Shown here: piece after piece, positions 34,415-46,584 of the stretch
Position numbering within the stretch: the stretch's first letter is position 1
How the letters are laid out: each line of letters begins with the position of its first letter
NCBI GenBank assembly: GCA_020746875.1
Contig: JAGTJL010000019.1
Span: 682,001-746,000 of the forward strand
Direction of reading: 5' to 3'
Origin: Rhexocercosporidium sp. MPI-PUGE-AT-0058
Lineage: Eukaryota > Ascomycota > Leotiomycetes > Helotiales
Length of the DNA: 64,000 bases
The notes under the pieces: model-generated
What the model was told of the DNA's origin: nothing
Seen by the model: the letters and a program-made list of their open reading frames with translations, nothing else
Databases searched by the model: none
Position numbers and translations under genes: made by a program

Positions 34415-36141
34415 CTACACCTGTTGTTCCTGTCCATGTTGCTGTTCCGGCTCCTCGCTACGAGGTTCCGGTCCACCAGGTTTCCGAGCATAAACAATCA
34501 TGCTGCATGCAACAATCAGTCCTACCCAACCCCCACGAACCAGAATATGTAGAACGTAACGCAAGAAGGGCAACTTACAAATCATAATAAGAATGATACC
34601 TCGTATTCTGCATATCCTTCCTTGCCTGCACAAGGAACAACTCAATCTGACTCTGGCTCCACCCATACGCCTTCGAGAACATCCTCAAACTCATGGCGCT
34701 CACACCCCTCAGTAGATTATGCAGTTCGAACGCCCCGATCAGCTTCATGCGTTTCTCGCGCGCCCACGGCGAGCTGGGGAGTTTGTACCGTCGCTCGGTG
34801 ATGTCTTCAAAGCCAGCGGCGGCCATGTACTCGCCGTAGCGCGTGCAGGCGTCGAGGGGGGCACCCATTTTTGTGGAAGCGTCGAGCGCGTAGTTAGAGA
34901 ACATCCAGAGGCCGCTGTCGGGGGGTGTGGAGTCGTCGTCGCATTTTAGGCGAGGATAGATGCATTGGAGTTCGAGATAGCCGCCGGGTTTGAGTGTTCT
35001 GGAATAACACTAGTTAGTACTCCACTGTGCTGGTGCTGATGTTGATGCTGGTGTTATCGAGGGCGTACTTGTAACATTGCTCAACTAGCCTTGGCCAGTC
35101 GCGTATTGAGAGTAGGAGATCTCGGGCGTGGATGAAATCGTAGCTGTTTTCGTTCATGGTCCAGGGCATCTCGACATCGTCGATCTCGAATATACAATTA
35201 GGTGGTACCCTTTCAACCATGTTAACACTTTGGTCCTTTACATTCCAAGCAAGTATCCATACCATTGCGGTTGGACAGGGGCAATATCTAGGCCGAGAAC
35301 CTGAAATTTGATCAATGTGTGGACTTCTGTCTAGCACCGAGAGAGCATACCTCAGCGGAAGGATATAATTCTGCCATCTGGTGTTGAAAAATTAGTACCA
35401 TCCATAGCATGTCGCAGAAGCCCATACATCTATTGCCCATATCCCCGTTCCTTGATACACATTCAGTTTGCCATCTTATAATATTTGGTAGGAATCACGA
35501 ACCTGTTCCAATATCCAATATCTTCTGTGGTGTATCCGTGATCGGTGCAAGGAATAGCTTCTTTTCCAAGAGCATGCCATACTTTGCATGGGACATGTCT
35601 ATCCTATCCAACTCTTCTTCATCAATAGGCAAGCCATACTCTAAAACGGAAATCCAGAATCAGTTCCACGTCCACTGAACACCAACACCAACATAAGGTT
35701 ATATGATCGACAGACCTTCGTTCCCATAAGCAGCATCTACAAGACACGGATATCAGCCTCATATGCTCCAGAATGCGAGGACGGTGCAGGTATGCTGTGT
35801 AACACGAGCGCAACAACTCACAAGTCCTCCCATGCTCCTCAACACCTCGTGCAATAGTCGACGACAACGTCTCAGTCAAACTGCCGGATCTGCAATCTAC
35901 TGTCAGCGAGCAGGTCCAAAGCCCCAGGGTTTATTGAGTGTTCCCGTACGATGACCCTGCATATGCCGAGTCATTGTCAAAACCCTGTCCAACATGTCAG
36001 TCAGATAGCTGTTTGCCGTTACGCCAGCTCGCTGAAGCAAAAGCTCCGCAACCAGATACACAGCCAGCGTACAGTTGAGACGGGAAGGAAGCTTCGTACA
36101 TCGTTCTCAGCCTCAATAGCTTCGTCCTGGTGCTGCATCAT
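34415..36141 (-). CDS. LaeA-like SAM-dependent methyltransferase, intron-rich
   Basis: Eleven exons in order: 36100-36141, 35950-35984, 35822-35889, 35716-35736, 35503-35640, 35428-35450, 35351-35377, 35263-35300, 35069-35209, 34579-34998, 34415-34502. The sum is 1,041 nt, 346 aa, in frame throughout. The SAM-binding motif DIGTGTGIWAID (about residues 97-108) is itself assembled from three exons. LGLDIAPVQP, EIDDVEMPWTM, YDFIHARDLLLSIRDW, LKPGGYLELQ and the tail MIVYARKP are in the order found in LaeA-like and other fungal TAM-domain methyltransferases. LaeA is a nuclear regulator of secondary metabolism; most relatives have unknown substrates. The second exon's donor (35949 or 35944) is the least certain junction. 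Three exons are only 21, 23 and 27 nt. Confidence 0.85.
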
Positions 36142-37416
36142 CGTGGAACTACGGAGAGATTTTTGGTCGCGCAAGGTATGAATGGTCCAGACAAGACTTC
36201 GGGGATTAATATCAGGGCGGGGGGGGGGGGGGGGGGACAGGTGGCTGGATCGGTCTGGTTTTGGCTAGAACAACGTTCCAGCGTTCAAAAATGAAATAAT
36301 TATGATATGTGACCAAAAAGATGAGGAAGAACAGAAACAAGATTGAAATCAAGTTCAAGACGATTGTAACGAGAAATGAAGGGGGCACACGTCCAACTTA
36401 GCCACCAAGTAATTCGTACGCACTGCAGACAAATCCGGATAGGCTGAGAGGAGTCAAGTCGCAGTCAGTGACGATTTTGGGTCTGAGGGGTACGGGCTTG
36501 AGAGGTGAGACCTGTAAAAAAGCAGTCCGTCGACCCCCCCGCGTCGGGCTAGTAAACCTACTACCGCAGCGCCAGAACCACTTCTGGTATGTTGAAGAGG
36601 CGCTTGTCCTGCTTATCACGCCACAAGTAGGAACCAATAGCCCACCTAGGTTGCAGTGGCTTTTGCTGAATAGTGCTTCTTCCATAATCGGCCCTGGTGG
36701 ATGCCAACAAGAATTGGTAGCGATACTGTAATTGGACGACGCAACTCAATAGAGGAGATAGCTCGGCAGTCTAGCTGTAGACAAGGTTAAAGCCAACAAT
36801 GATTAGTTGTCTTTTCTTTTCTCCAAAGGCAGGCGGTGCCGGATAATAACGTCAGTACAGTAGTGTCTGGTGGTGTTGCGCAGTCAGGATGGCAGCCAAA
36901 GGATTCTGAGTGGACGTTGGGATAAGAAGAGGGATGGGCCAGGATGCGAAGCGAGTCAAAGTGGCCTGTGCAAATTGACCCCAGATGTAAACAGCGGGGG
37001 AGAGGAAGAAAGCTTTGTGACTTGATTGTTAGCACAAATGAAATAAAACCCCATTACTTATTGCCGCCATCGAAAAAAGAAAGAAGATGTAGGGTGTCGG
37101 CCTCTCGGGTCAATGTGGGAGCCGTCAGTCTCGGCCAGCTACCTAGGCATCTCGGTCTCGACCCGAGAAATTGAATGTCGCTAGTGCGGGGGCACATGTA
37201 AGATTACAACAAACCAGCTCAGCAGATTACACTACATCTTCCTCGAGAACTTTGATTTCATTTGATTTGTAGCTACATTCGGCTACATCTGTTGTCAACA
37301 CCTTTCTGCTGTATCTCGTCTTATCCATCTTTCCATTTCTCTGCCTTCCTATCTTCCACCCCATCATCCGTCCCGTACATCCCGAATCGAGACTGATCTA
37401 CCTCTCTTATCTAAAA
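36142..37416. other. Intergenic between the two divergent methyltransferase genes, 1.3 kb
   Basis: Contains a run of 18 G (36219-36236) close to the LaeA-like start. Open frames at 36398-36749 on both strands have no recognisable content. Promoters of both methyltransferases must lie here. Confidence 0.5.
36219..36236. repeat. Poly-G homopolymer of 18 bases
   Basis: Eighteen G in a row on the plus strand, preceded by GGGC. It lies 78 bp upstream of the LaeA-like ATG, where it reads as poly-C in the sense strand. The exact length is likely to be unreliable in any assembly. Confidence 0.85.
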
Positions 37417-39110
37417 ATGGCTTCAGCCGACGATATCATCAATAAAGCAGAAGCCATTCTTGCCAGCGCAAAGAACTTCAAAGGCGACAGAGCCGAACGC
37501 CATGACTTGATGAAGCAAGTCGACCTCCTGTATCTCCAGCTGGAAGACCCTATGGATGCTAGTGAGAAGTCGCCACCCCGCTTTCATATGTCAACTAATT
37601 GATATGTGTAGTGCTTAGACAGTGGTCATTTGTGAGTACATAGTCCATCTTGAATTAGGTCCAAATTATGTCAAATGGTTTAGACTGAGCTATCTGGGAG
37701 ACTTGCCTATTCTGTGTTACAGAGGCTAATATTTCTTGGCATAGATGAATACGGCTACCTCGCTGAATATGATGGTTAAGCTGGGTGCTTTTGAGAAGAT
37801 GCCAAAGGAGGGAAGCATTACTGCAACTGAGTTGGGAAAACTCATCAACCTAGAGCCTTCAGTGATAGGTACATTTCCACTGTTGACACCCGAGACCATT
37901 TCGGCTACCCTGAATATGATAGACTCTCCATTCTTTTCCGCAACTAGCTAACTTGTCTTCAGTTCGTCTCATGAGAATGCTTACCAGCACCGGAGTCATC
38001 GAATTAACTGGAGAAGATACCTACGCTCACACTCCAAAATCACGTGCGTACCTAGACGGTGCAGCAATGGACTTCTTCAACCTGTGGTGAGTGCTCGTGT
38101 TCCTTGTCTCCTAAAGGCAACTTAATACTGACCACTCACAGTATAAATATGTTCGGCTGTTGTGAGTATTCACACAAGCACACCTCCTCCCTCAACCTCG
38201 CCACTGCCAGCAGTCTCTAAATCAAGCACAGTACTAACCCGCATCACAAAACACAGACCTCACCTGGCCAGACTATTTCAAAACCCGCACTCCAGAAGAG
38301 CTAATTGACCTCCGCAAAACTCCCTACACATTCGCCTACGGTCAAGAAGGACAGACCTTCTACGAAGTCCTAACCGCAGACAAAGACCGCTTTAACATGT
38401 TCAACAAAGCCATGATGCAGCAAGAAGCCTCTCTGCCCACCCTCGGCATGTTTCCCTTCACTTCACTGAAAGAAGAAGTCGAAGCTGAGCCAGACCGCGC
38501 ACTCATCGTTGATATCGGAGGCGGGAGAGGACAGAGTCTCCTGTTGATTCAGAAGGAGATTTCTGGGAGCTTTGGAAAGGGGTGTAAGATGGTGTTGCAG
38601 GATAGGCCGCAAGTTTTGGATACGATACCGCAGGAGTTACTCCCGAATATTGAGAAGATGCCCTATGATTTCTATACTGAGCAGCCCGTCAAAAGTAAGC
38701 CCTTTCACGCTCCTTCCCTCTAATATATGTTTTCTATTAGGTGAAGCTAGGCTGGTATAGCGAGATTGACTGACCGACCCTATCCAGACGCACACGTCTA
38801 CTTCCTCCGCCGCATAATCCACAACTACCAAGACAACGTCTGCCATACCATCCTATCCAACATCGCCGCCGCCATGGGTCCCAAATCGCGTCTCCTGATC
38901 GGCGAAGTCATTGTTCCGGCCCGCACCCAGATAGGCGAGGATCTAAGCACGTACTGGATGGACATGGTAATGATCTCTATTGGTGGGAAGGAGAGGAGTG
39001 AGAAGGAGTTTGTGAAGCTGTTGGAGGGCGCGGGATTGGTTTTGCATAAGGTTTGGCCTTATGCGGTGGGGAATCAGGCGGTCATTGAGGCGAGGTTGAA
39101 GGGTTTTTAA
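37417..39110 (+). CDS. Plant-type O-methyltransferase family protein
   Basis: Seven exons: 37417-37561, 37612-37631, 37745-37868, 37963-38086, 38142-38161, 38257-38694 and 38788-39110, giving 397 aa in frame. Two exons are 20 nt each. The N-terminal part holds a winged-helix dimerisation region. The SAM motif is VDIGGGRGQS (about residues 229-238). The catalytic-base histidine lies in LRRIIHNYQD (about residue 302), followed by LIGEVIVP, DMVMISIGGKERSEKEF and a final VIEARLKGF, the standard order. Such enzymes methylate phenolic hydroxyls of secondary metabolites, but no synthase gene is in the window. Upstream lies a divergent LaeA-like gene. Confidence 0.88.
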
Positions 39111-41016
39111 GGAGGGTCCATTTAGCAGACCGAGAGAGGGGTTCTAGTCTTACTTCCTTAATGGTTGCCTCCTAGTTCGGATGTTTGGAGACATTTGGTA
39201 GGTTGTTGGAGGGCAGCTTCGAGGCCTGTCTTATTTTATAGTGCGTAAATGAGAATGAAAAAATTCGGCGTTTTTGGCTTACGAGTAGCTTGTCCTATTG
39301 TTGATTAACTGACTCGCCCCAGCTCGAAGGAGCAGCAGTTGCATCATCGAAAAAATTCGCCGAAGACTCTTCCAGATACTTCTTATTCCCAAAGGCCGCA
39401 TTATGTTTAATAACAGAAACTTTGGGTTTGAATCAGTGACAATGTGTTCTCAGTGAGTATTTTTGAATTCGGTTTCGCGGATTTTTACCAGTCCACGGGT
39501 AGACATATTCTTTCAACTATGTCCCAGGGTAATTATTTTTCCATGATGATGCAATGATATCTACTAGTGGGATTTTACCTTCATTGAGTGATAGATTAGA
39601 GATCAAAACCCAGCCATAGAACTTTGATATAGTATATATGGTATCGAAACTACCAGAGAAAACGAATTAGTTACCAATTAGAAAACGAAAATAAAAAGAG
39701 CAGCACAAAGCATAGTTTCGAATTTATATCCAGTCAAAAGTTCTTGATATGCTCTGAATTAGTGATGGGTGTTGCTTCCTCTCCTTCACCAGCTGGCTGT
39801 TAAATCACTTCTCATTTTACTACTATCTTCAATCCACAATATCAGATTCTCTTATAAGGACAGTGAGCTTTCAATTCAAGATATTTGATAACATAGTAGC
39901 TAAATAAGGTCCATCAACTGCTTCTATCTTCGACTAGCGGTGTTACTTTCTTGGGCACTAAGCAAGTGTTGAGCCCATGTACAGTTCAGCTCAAAAGATT
40001 CACCAATTTGAACCCATGTTTTGAAATTTTAGCACTGTCCAGATGCAAAAGACACAACGATAAACGAAGTTCCTTGAAACAAGATAGAAAGTTGGTGACG
40101 GTACTCTAAAATCTCAATAAGTATGAACTTTCCATAACCACTTTCTTAGCACCTGGCATCTGGCCTGATGTTTGTGTCAATCAAATGTTCACATATTCAA
40201 AACATTTTCCAGAGATCAGTCCCTGCTAAAGTGAGTAACAGGAGCGTATCTAAAGAGAAGTTGGGTAGGAAGTTGGCGATATCGATGTCGTGTAACTTTA
40301 CCACTTCTCTGCCGCTGCCGCTGTCACGCATGCGGAGTATCGCTTCGGTAAAATATCTTATAAACAAAACAACCCCCTCGCCCAAAAGTCCACAGGAACT
40401 ACACCACAGCACTAAATTTTCACACATACAGAGCCCACGCAAAATATATCAGAAGTAGCAGGGCACATCAAGAAGCCGAGAGCTTCCTCTCTTTCGCTTT
40501 TCACAGGGAGGAGTTATCACCACGCCAATATTCTTGTTATAAAACCGTGTTCCTTTGTTGGAATTTGTGGATTGGATTATATTGGACTAGATAGATGGAT
40601 GGATGGGGTGAGGCTCTAGGGAAGCAAGGGAGAGGAAGATGGAACTAGAGAGGCTCTAATGCCCTGTTCATATCCACCCCTTTTAGTCTAATGTCGCTTT
40701 GATAGCGATAAGTGGAACTCACCTTGACTTTCAATGAATGATTCGCTTTGTTAACAGTAGTGAATAGCAGCAGTTTAAACTGAATTTCATGGTTGCAAAA
40801 ATTCCTCGGCTTGAAGAAAGTGCCTCGTAGCGTCTCATCATGGAGGGAGGGTAAACGATCAGATGGTTCAAGATAAGGTGGATTTAGAACCGGACGTTCG
40901 TTTTCGTGTTTCTGGGTATAAACATGCAACCTACGTCCTCGTGATATGGCCTCCACATAAAAATGCGACGCATGTTTATTTGATATGAACTTCCCACCTA
41001 AATTCTAGCCTAATGA
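39111..41016. other. AT-rich intergenic stretch, 1.9 kb
   Basis: AT-rich from about 39240 to 40450. No open frame with recognisable content; one at 40645-40956 (minus) is unsupported. A short GATG repeat occurs near 40595. It could be a decayed repeat, but I see no terminal repeats or coding remnants. Confidence 0.45.
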
Positions 41017-42170
41017 TCAAGTAACCTCCAGACTCGGCGTTCTCCCTCTCTCTATACCCCCACCCTCCCCACCTGCTCTTCCACTCCCACTCCCACTCCT
41101 ACTCCAACTGTCATCCTTCCCCCTAACATTCTGCAACACGAACCCGTCTCCCCCTGCCCCTTCTACTGCTCCCCTCCTCCCAATCCTTCTCCTCCACACC
41201 CAAACAACCCACGCCCCAAACCCTAGTATCCCAATCCCCATACAACCCCCCACCACTCCTCCAGCTAAAACCTGCTTCCTAACCTGCCCCTCATACCTCT
41301 CCTCTCTACACGTAGAATTACAATACTTATCCCCGCCCGGTACATAACTCGACACAACAACAGTAAACACACCGCCAGGTACAGTAGCAGGATTGATCTC
41401 CCCTCCACCACCACTACCAGCACCACCTACCCCGGAAACTACTCCAGTGTTCAAGGAACTCGAGCTCTCCGGCATCACAGTCCCATACCTGACCACCCCT
41501 CCCCCCTCCAACCACCGCGGCAAGTGTCCTAGCACACTTTGCCCACCATACTCCAACTCCACCCTGAGCCTCCCAAACGACGGATATATCTGGCAGGCTC
41601 TAATAGCATACCCACCGTCGGGTCCCACGCGCGCGTTAGCACAATGCGGGACGTCAGATGGACAGTGGAGGATTGAAATGTCGGAGATACAAGTGCTGTT
41701 GTTGGCGCAGGAGGAGGAGGATGGCGAGCGGTAGGGCAGGCAGGCGGTGTGGAAGGTTACAGAGGAGGGGGAGCCGCAGGCTACGAGAGAGAGGGGAGCG
41801 TTCCAGAGGCAGGTTTGGGAGGGGGGGCAGGTGTAGGGGTTTTCTAGTTAGGGTTAGTGGGTGGAGCTGTGGGTGAGGTGGAGGATATGGGAGAGGAAGG
41901 GAAGAGAAAGGGGAATGAAATGGGAGAGGGCTTACGGAAATCATGGTTCACATAGCCGCATACGTTTGGGGGTTCGAGTGGGCCGTTGAGAATGAGTGGT
42001 GGTGGTGTTGGGAGGAGTGGTGGTTCTGAGGGTGGAGATGGCGCTGTGCTTGTTGCTGATGTAGCTGGGAGGGTAGAGGGGGCTTCCTGCCATGGTATCG
42101 CATGTGTTGGTTTTGTGTTTACGAGAAAGATGAGGAGGAAGTGGAGCATTCCCATGTATTTCCTGGCCAT
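41017..42170 (-). CDS. Cell-surface single-pass membrane protein with Cys-rich ectodomain
   Basis: Exons in order 41936-42170 and 41017-41843 give 353 aa. The start at 42170 was chosen because it gives a clean signal peptide (MARKYMGMLHFLLIFLVN, cleavage probably after THA). A Pro/Ser/Thr-rich spacer follows, then a cysteine-rich module beginning CGYVNHDFQNPYTCPPSQTC, and further cysteine pairs. One transmembrane helix (about residues 270-295, VLAGGVVGGCMGIGILGFGA) is followed by WRRRIGRR and a cytosolic tail of about 58 residues rich in Gly/Ser/Arg. This is the layout of a plasma-membrane surface protein or sensor. Such proteins are common in ascomycetes but mostly uncharacterised. Confidence 0.72.
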
Positions 42171-42909
42171 GACATCCGCGCCGCGAGTTGGTCTGTATGT
42201 ACTCGACGTGGAAAGAACGTCAGTGTTCGGGATGAGGCTGGTGATGAGAATACATCTGGGGTTCGGAATGTGTGATTGCAGTGTCACATCTCACCAGCAA
42301 TGACTGCATGGCACAATGTGGTACATTCCTGCTTGGGGGAAGTGTTGCGTGCTGTGGCAGAAAATGCCCTGACTTGAGGCTGGATCAAGATATTCTTTAT
42401 ATGCTAGGAATTGAAAAATAAAACAGGGTTACGGAGACACTTGTACTGTGAAGATTCGCAAGTACGAAAGAGAAATCGGGCCAGAACAGCTGATTTTTGT
42501 GGAAGATTGGCTTGGAAAAACTTCTAGAATGTTACTCGGCACTTTGCAACATGTTACACGAAGGGAGAAGGATATATTGAAACGTAGCGCTTCGATTGGG
42601 TAAAATCCCTCGAAGAACAGATCGAACACCTCCGCTGCAACCCCTCACTTCCCGGTTGATTGGAAATCTGACGATCAATCTGGGAAACCTAAGCGAGGTG
42701 GTAAACCACCTAGCCGAGCCAGCCACGAGGCTGAAATGGAAAGGCAGATATCCGAAAGAAGCCGGTCTTAAAGTTTTCATATTGCGCTTTTCGTGAGCGC
42801 ATATTGCTCCTAAATATCGTGATCTTTTTGAAGCAAATCCCGACCTCCCTAGCCGTGTGACGCCGGCGCCTGTGCAAATGCAAAATATACAAGCAAGGAA
42901 AAATTATTC
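42171..42909. other. Intergenic, 739 bp
   Basis: Promoter of the membrane protein gene and 3' region of cystathionine beta-lyase, both on the minus strand. No gene seen. Confidence 0.5.
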
Positions 42910-44325
42910 TCATGGCGCTGCTGCCGCATCGGACTCCTCTATTGGGATGCCTGCCAATGTCTTGGCTGGGCCAGCAGCGTGAAAGCCATCTAATGTAACG
43001 GTGACCGCACCCGCTTGTACCAACTATGATGTGTCAGGAAGAGACCAGGGGTTCTCTCAAGGGTTACTTACAGCTCGGCTCAAGTCGTCAATCAAATCAT
43101 CCGCATCCTCAATTCCTACACAAAGTCTAATGATATCTTCCGGCATTTGTCTCTCCTTTCTCACTTTCGCATCGATACTCGCGTGACTCATCTGGCATGG
43201 CATGCTGATCAAGCTGTTCACACAGCCGAAACTGACACTGATACCCCATAATCGAGCAGCTTCGACGATGCGCTCAGACAAAGCTACATCACCAGTCTCA
43301 AAGGATAGCACAGCTCCGGCTCCTCTTGCCATGGACCAATGAAGATCGTATTGTGGGTGAGATTTGAGACCTGGATATCGGACACGGAAGCCATGCGATT
43401 CAAGGAACTCAGCAATTCTTTGGGCATTAGCTTGTTGCTTCTCCATACGGATAGCCAGGGTCTTGATGCCTCTCATGAGGAGGAAAGCATCGTTTGGTGC
43501 CAATCCACAGCCAGTCGAGTTGATGGTGAAATACATTTTATCTCCAATTGCTGGGTCATTGAAAGCTAAAACACCAGCCATGATGTCGTGATGTCCTGAG
43601 AGGTATTTGGTTCCTGACTCGTAAACGATATCGGCACCTAGTTCGAGGGGGTTGCATAGCATGGGCGACAACATAGTGTTGTCAACCACAACCAATGCCG
43701 TCTTGTTTGTGTCGTGTACGATCTTTGCAATGGAGGGGATGTCCACAATCTTGATGAGGGGGTTGGTAGGTGTCTCCAGCAGCACCATGGCTGTCTTTGG
43801 CGATACGACTCCTCTCACTGTCTCGGGGTTCGTGGTATCGACGTGGTGGACAATGATCCCATGGTTCTGTGACATATAAGTCAACAGTCGGTTGGTACCA
43901 CCATATAAATCGTCGCCCGTAATGACTTCGTCTCCTGGTCGAAGAATCCTTGTAATAACATCCAACGCTCCCATCCCAGACCCAACAACCAGTGCTCTCG
44001 TGGCATTCATGATCTTTGCCAGATGTCTCTCCAAGTGTGTCCTCGTAGGGTTGCCCGACCTTGTGTAGTCATATTCGTTTCCGCCATTGGCAGATGTTTG
44101 CTTGAAAGTCGCGGATTGGTAGATGGGCATGCTCGAGGCGCCATACTGGTCCTTGCTCTCAGTGTAGACCAATTCTGTTGCCAAAGCATATTTTCGACCG
44201 TTTCGAGGACTCGATGGAGCTGGCGAGGGTGGCAGATCGTGACCATCAAGATCTATTTGGGCAATGGATTTTCCAACGCCATTGAGCTTTCCAGCTCCCC
44301 TTGATGGTCCTGGCGGTGTAGACAT
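42910..44325 (-). CDS. Cystathionine beta-lyase
   Basis: Exons in order 43072-44325 and 42910-43023 give 455 aa. The enzyme uses PLP to split cystathionine to homocysteine, pyruvate and ammonia, feeding methionine synthesis. Seen: TELVYTESKDQYGASSMPIYQ, YDYTRSGNPTR, GSGMGALDVITRIL and ESGTKYLSGHHD with the PLP lysine at residue 240; the last motif and SFGCVNSLISMPCQMSH favour beta-lyase over gamma-lyase or gamma-synthase. The last exon must start at 43023, because only that acceptor continues the frame as LVQAGAVTVTLDGF and ends in EESDAAAAP; reading straight on gives an early stop. No peroxisomal C-terminal tripeptide. Links to MTHFR through the same pathway. Confidence 0.92.
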
Positions 44326-45161
44326 TTTGCGTGCTCGAAAAGGGTGGCGGGTAAGGGATTGGAGGGTTTTGATAGTGGGGTAACGCGTGATGGATATTTG
44401 TCTGTGTAAGTCAGACTGAAGTTAAGCTCAATAGACAGCAATTGCTCTCGTTCTCCTGTTGGGTATGGAGTTTGTTCGTGGAGGGAGAGGAGAGCAGGTG
44501 TGACAAAAAGTCATGGAGGGTTCTGTTCAACGCGGTGGGATGCAAGACAGCCCTGAGCTGCTGGGTTCGGTGGTTCGGGCTGGGATCGGAGTCACCCAAT
44601 CGTGGGGTAGCAGCAAAATGGATTTCAGCCAAGACTCAACCCCGTTTCGCAAGCGAGCGAGCACGCCTTGAATGACGTGATCGAGCCTCAATCTGTGCCT
44701 GAGGAATGGTAAATAAACAGGGGTGCCGAGCAGAGTGGAGACGAGCAGAGACGGGCTTGGAGTAAAAAGGGATGGTACGGTATGGTATCGTGTGGTATTG
44801 ACTTGGTTGCGGTTGAAACGTCCAGATAAGAATGAGGGGAAAGGGCATCTAAGGTGTCTTCGGAGGGATATGCGGTTAAATAGCAGTTCTAGACACGCGG
44901 GCTATAGAAGGGGATAAATAGGAGGTGAAGCGAGGCATGTGAAGTGAGGCTCAAGGAGCTGGTTGGTACGAGCTGAAAGTCTTGGATTTCACTTGTCGAG
45001 ATGAACAAGCCTCTCTATTTCCCCCTGCCCAGTATTCCCATCCCAACCATATATGCAAAACGGTGTTCTAGCATAGAAGAACCCCGAAACGCCACAACCG
45101 TATGATACAATGGTATCTAATTATCCTCGAACGCTCTACATACTCCGACCCCCTCAGTCTC
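44326..45161. other. Intergenic, 836 bp
   Basis: Promoter and leader of cystathionine beta-lyase, then 3' region of the Msp1 gene. Nothing else recognised. Confidence 0.5.
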
Positions 45162-46584
45162 TCAATCCATCTGGTCTTCTTCGTCATCAACATCTTCATA
45201 TTCGTCGCTGGACCCTTCGACTTTCTTCTTCTTCTTCTCTACGTTCTTTGCGGAGTGGCGTGCATGGTTGTCCTTGATAATCTGCCCACCTCCTTTGCGT
45301 CCAAAGAAATCTTCGGTTCTGACCCCACGAACAGATTCTGTTCTCACTCCAGACATAGCCACCCCTCTTTCTCTCTGCTCCTTGATAAACTCCCGGACTG
45401 GAACCATAGCAGCATCTCTGCATGCTTCTTTAATGTCGCTCCCTGACATGCCAGCCATGACACGAGTCAGGTATTCGATGTCAAAATGTTCTGGATCAGT
45501 CTTGGTGTCCTTGAGGATGAGCTTCAAGATTCGCCGTCTCTGTGAGTTTGATGGTAAAGATACTGGGAACTTCTTGGGCATTCTCCTTAGAATGGCTTCA
45601 TCGATATCTTGGATTCGATTTGTTGCCCCAAGAATCATGATTCGTGCAGGAAGCCCAACTTCGTTTGACGAAGTGAGACCATCCCATAATGTCATAAACC
45701 TAATCTCTGTTAACAAACTCCCGTCATCATATAGTTGGAAACTTACTCTGCTTTTACCATGCCACTGGCTTCGTGTTCACCACTTCGCCTCTGCCCAAGA
45801 ACAGCATCTATCTCGTCGATGAAGACAATAGTTGGCTGTAACTTCCTAGCCAACGAGAAAACTGCTCGCACAAGCTTGTTTGAATCTCCATACCACTTCT
45901 CAGTCAACGTCGAAATGTGTAGGTTGATGAAACATGCTCCACTCTCATGTGCAAGTGCCTTTGCAAGCATAGTCTTGCCACAACCAGGAGGACCATATAG
46001 AAGTACACCAGATGGGGCAGCCAGTAACGAAGACGATTGAGAGTATAGATGAGGCATCGTGAGAGGGTAGATGACTGATTCCTTCAGTTCTTCGATAATA
46101 TCGTCCAGACCACCGATATCTATGCCATTAGCACATGCGCAGCGAAACCGGAGCGCGCAACCTACCATCGAATCCCACTGGTATATCCTCAGGTGCCACA
46201 ACTTCCATGGCTATCTGACTCTCATACTGATCTAGGTTCAACTCCTCCTTCCGCGGTCGCCTGGAGTTATCTGTTCCCTGCCCCGAGTCATCCTCTGAAT
46301 CGTCTTCCTGTCTCGACTTATCTAATCGGCGAAGGTTGGCCGCAGCTCTTACGCGGGCTTGCTCGTGTTGTTCCTTCTCGGGATCTGTGGCAAGAGGCAG
46401 ACTTGATACTACACTCTTCGCAATATAGTACATAGCAGTACTCTGCGACAACGTGTTAGTAAGAGCTAGGGAAGGGAGAGGTTGAAAGCTAGGCTGATAA
46501 AGTGAGTTGAAAGAAACCTACGGAGACAAGAATGAGCAGGATGTCCTGGATGAAACCAAATTTCCTGGACGGTCCATCTCCCAT
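45162..46584 (-). CDS. MSP1: Msp1-type AAA ATPase of the outer mitochondrial membrane (ATAD1 family)
   Basis: Exons in order 46522-46584, 46166-46442, 45747-46119 and 45162-45699 give 416 aa. Msp1 pulls mislocalised tail-anchored proteins out of the mitochondrial outer membrane. The N-terminal helix [19 protein letters not shown] (about residues 11-29) is the membrane anchor and spans the first intron. The AAA domain has Walker A GPPGCGKT (about 155-162), the substrate-facing [10 protein letters not shown], Walker B IVFIDEID, then [10 protein letters not shown] and [11 protein letters not shown] with the arginine fingers. The C-terminus is Lys/Glu/Asp-rich ([22 protein letters not shown]). 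It is divergent from the monopolin gene, 588 bp between starts. Confidence 0.94.

Noticed and set aside
36398..36749. Overlapping frames on both strands between the methyltransferases
   Set aside because: Frames on both strands of the same bases, no recognisable content.
34415..39110. Secondary-metabolite cluster around the two methyltransferases
   Set aside because: No polyketide or peptide synthase, terpene cyclase or P450 in the window.
39240..40450. Possible decayed transposon in the AT-rich stretch
   Set aside because: No terminal repeats, no transposase or reverse-transcriptase remnants, no target duplication.
40645..40956. 103-codon minus-strand frame
   Set aside because: No domain, no compositional signal and no splice partners that extend it.
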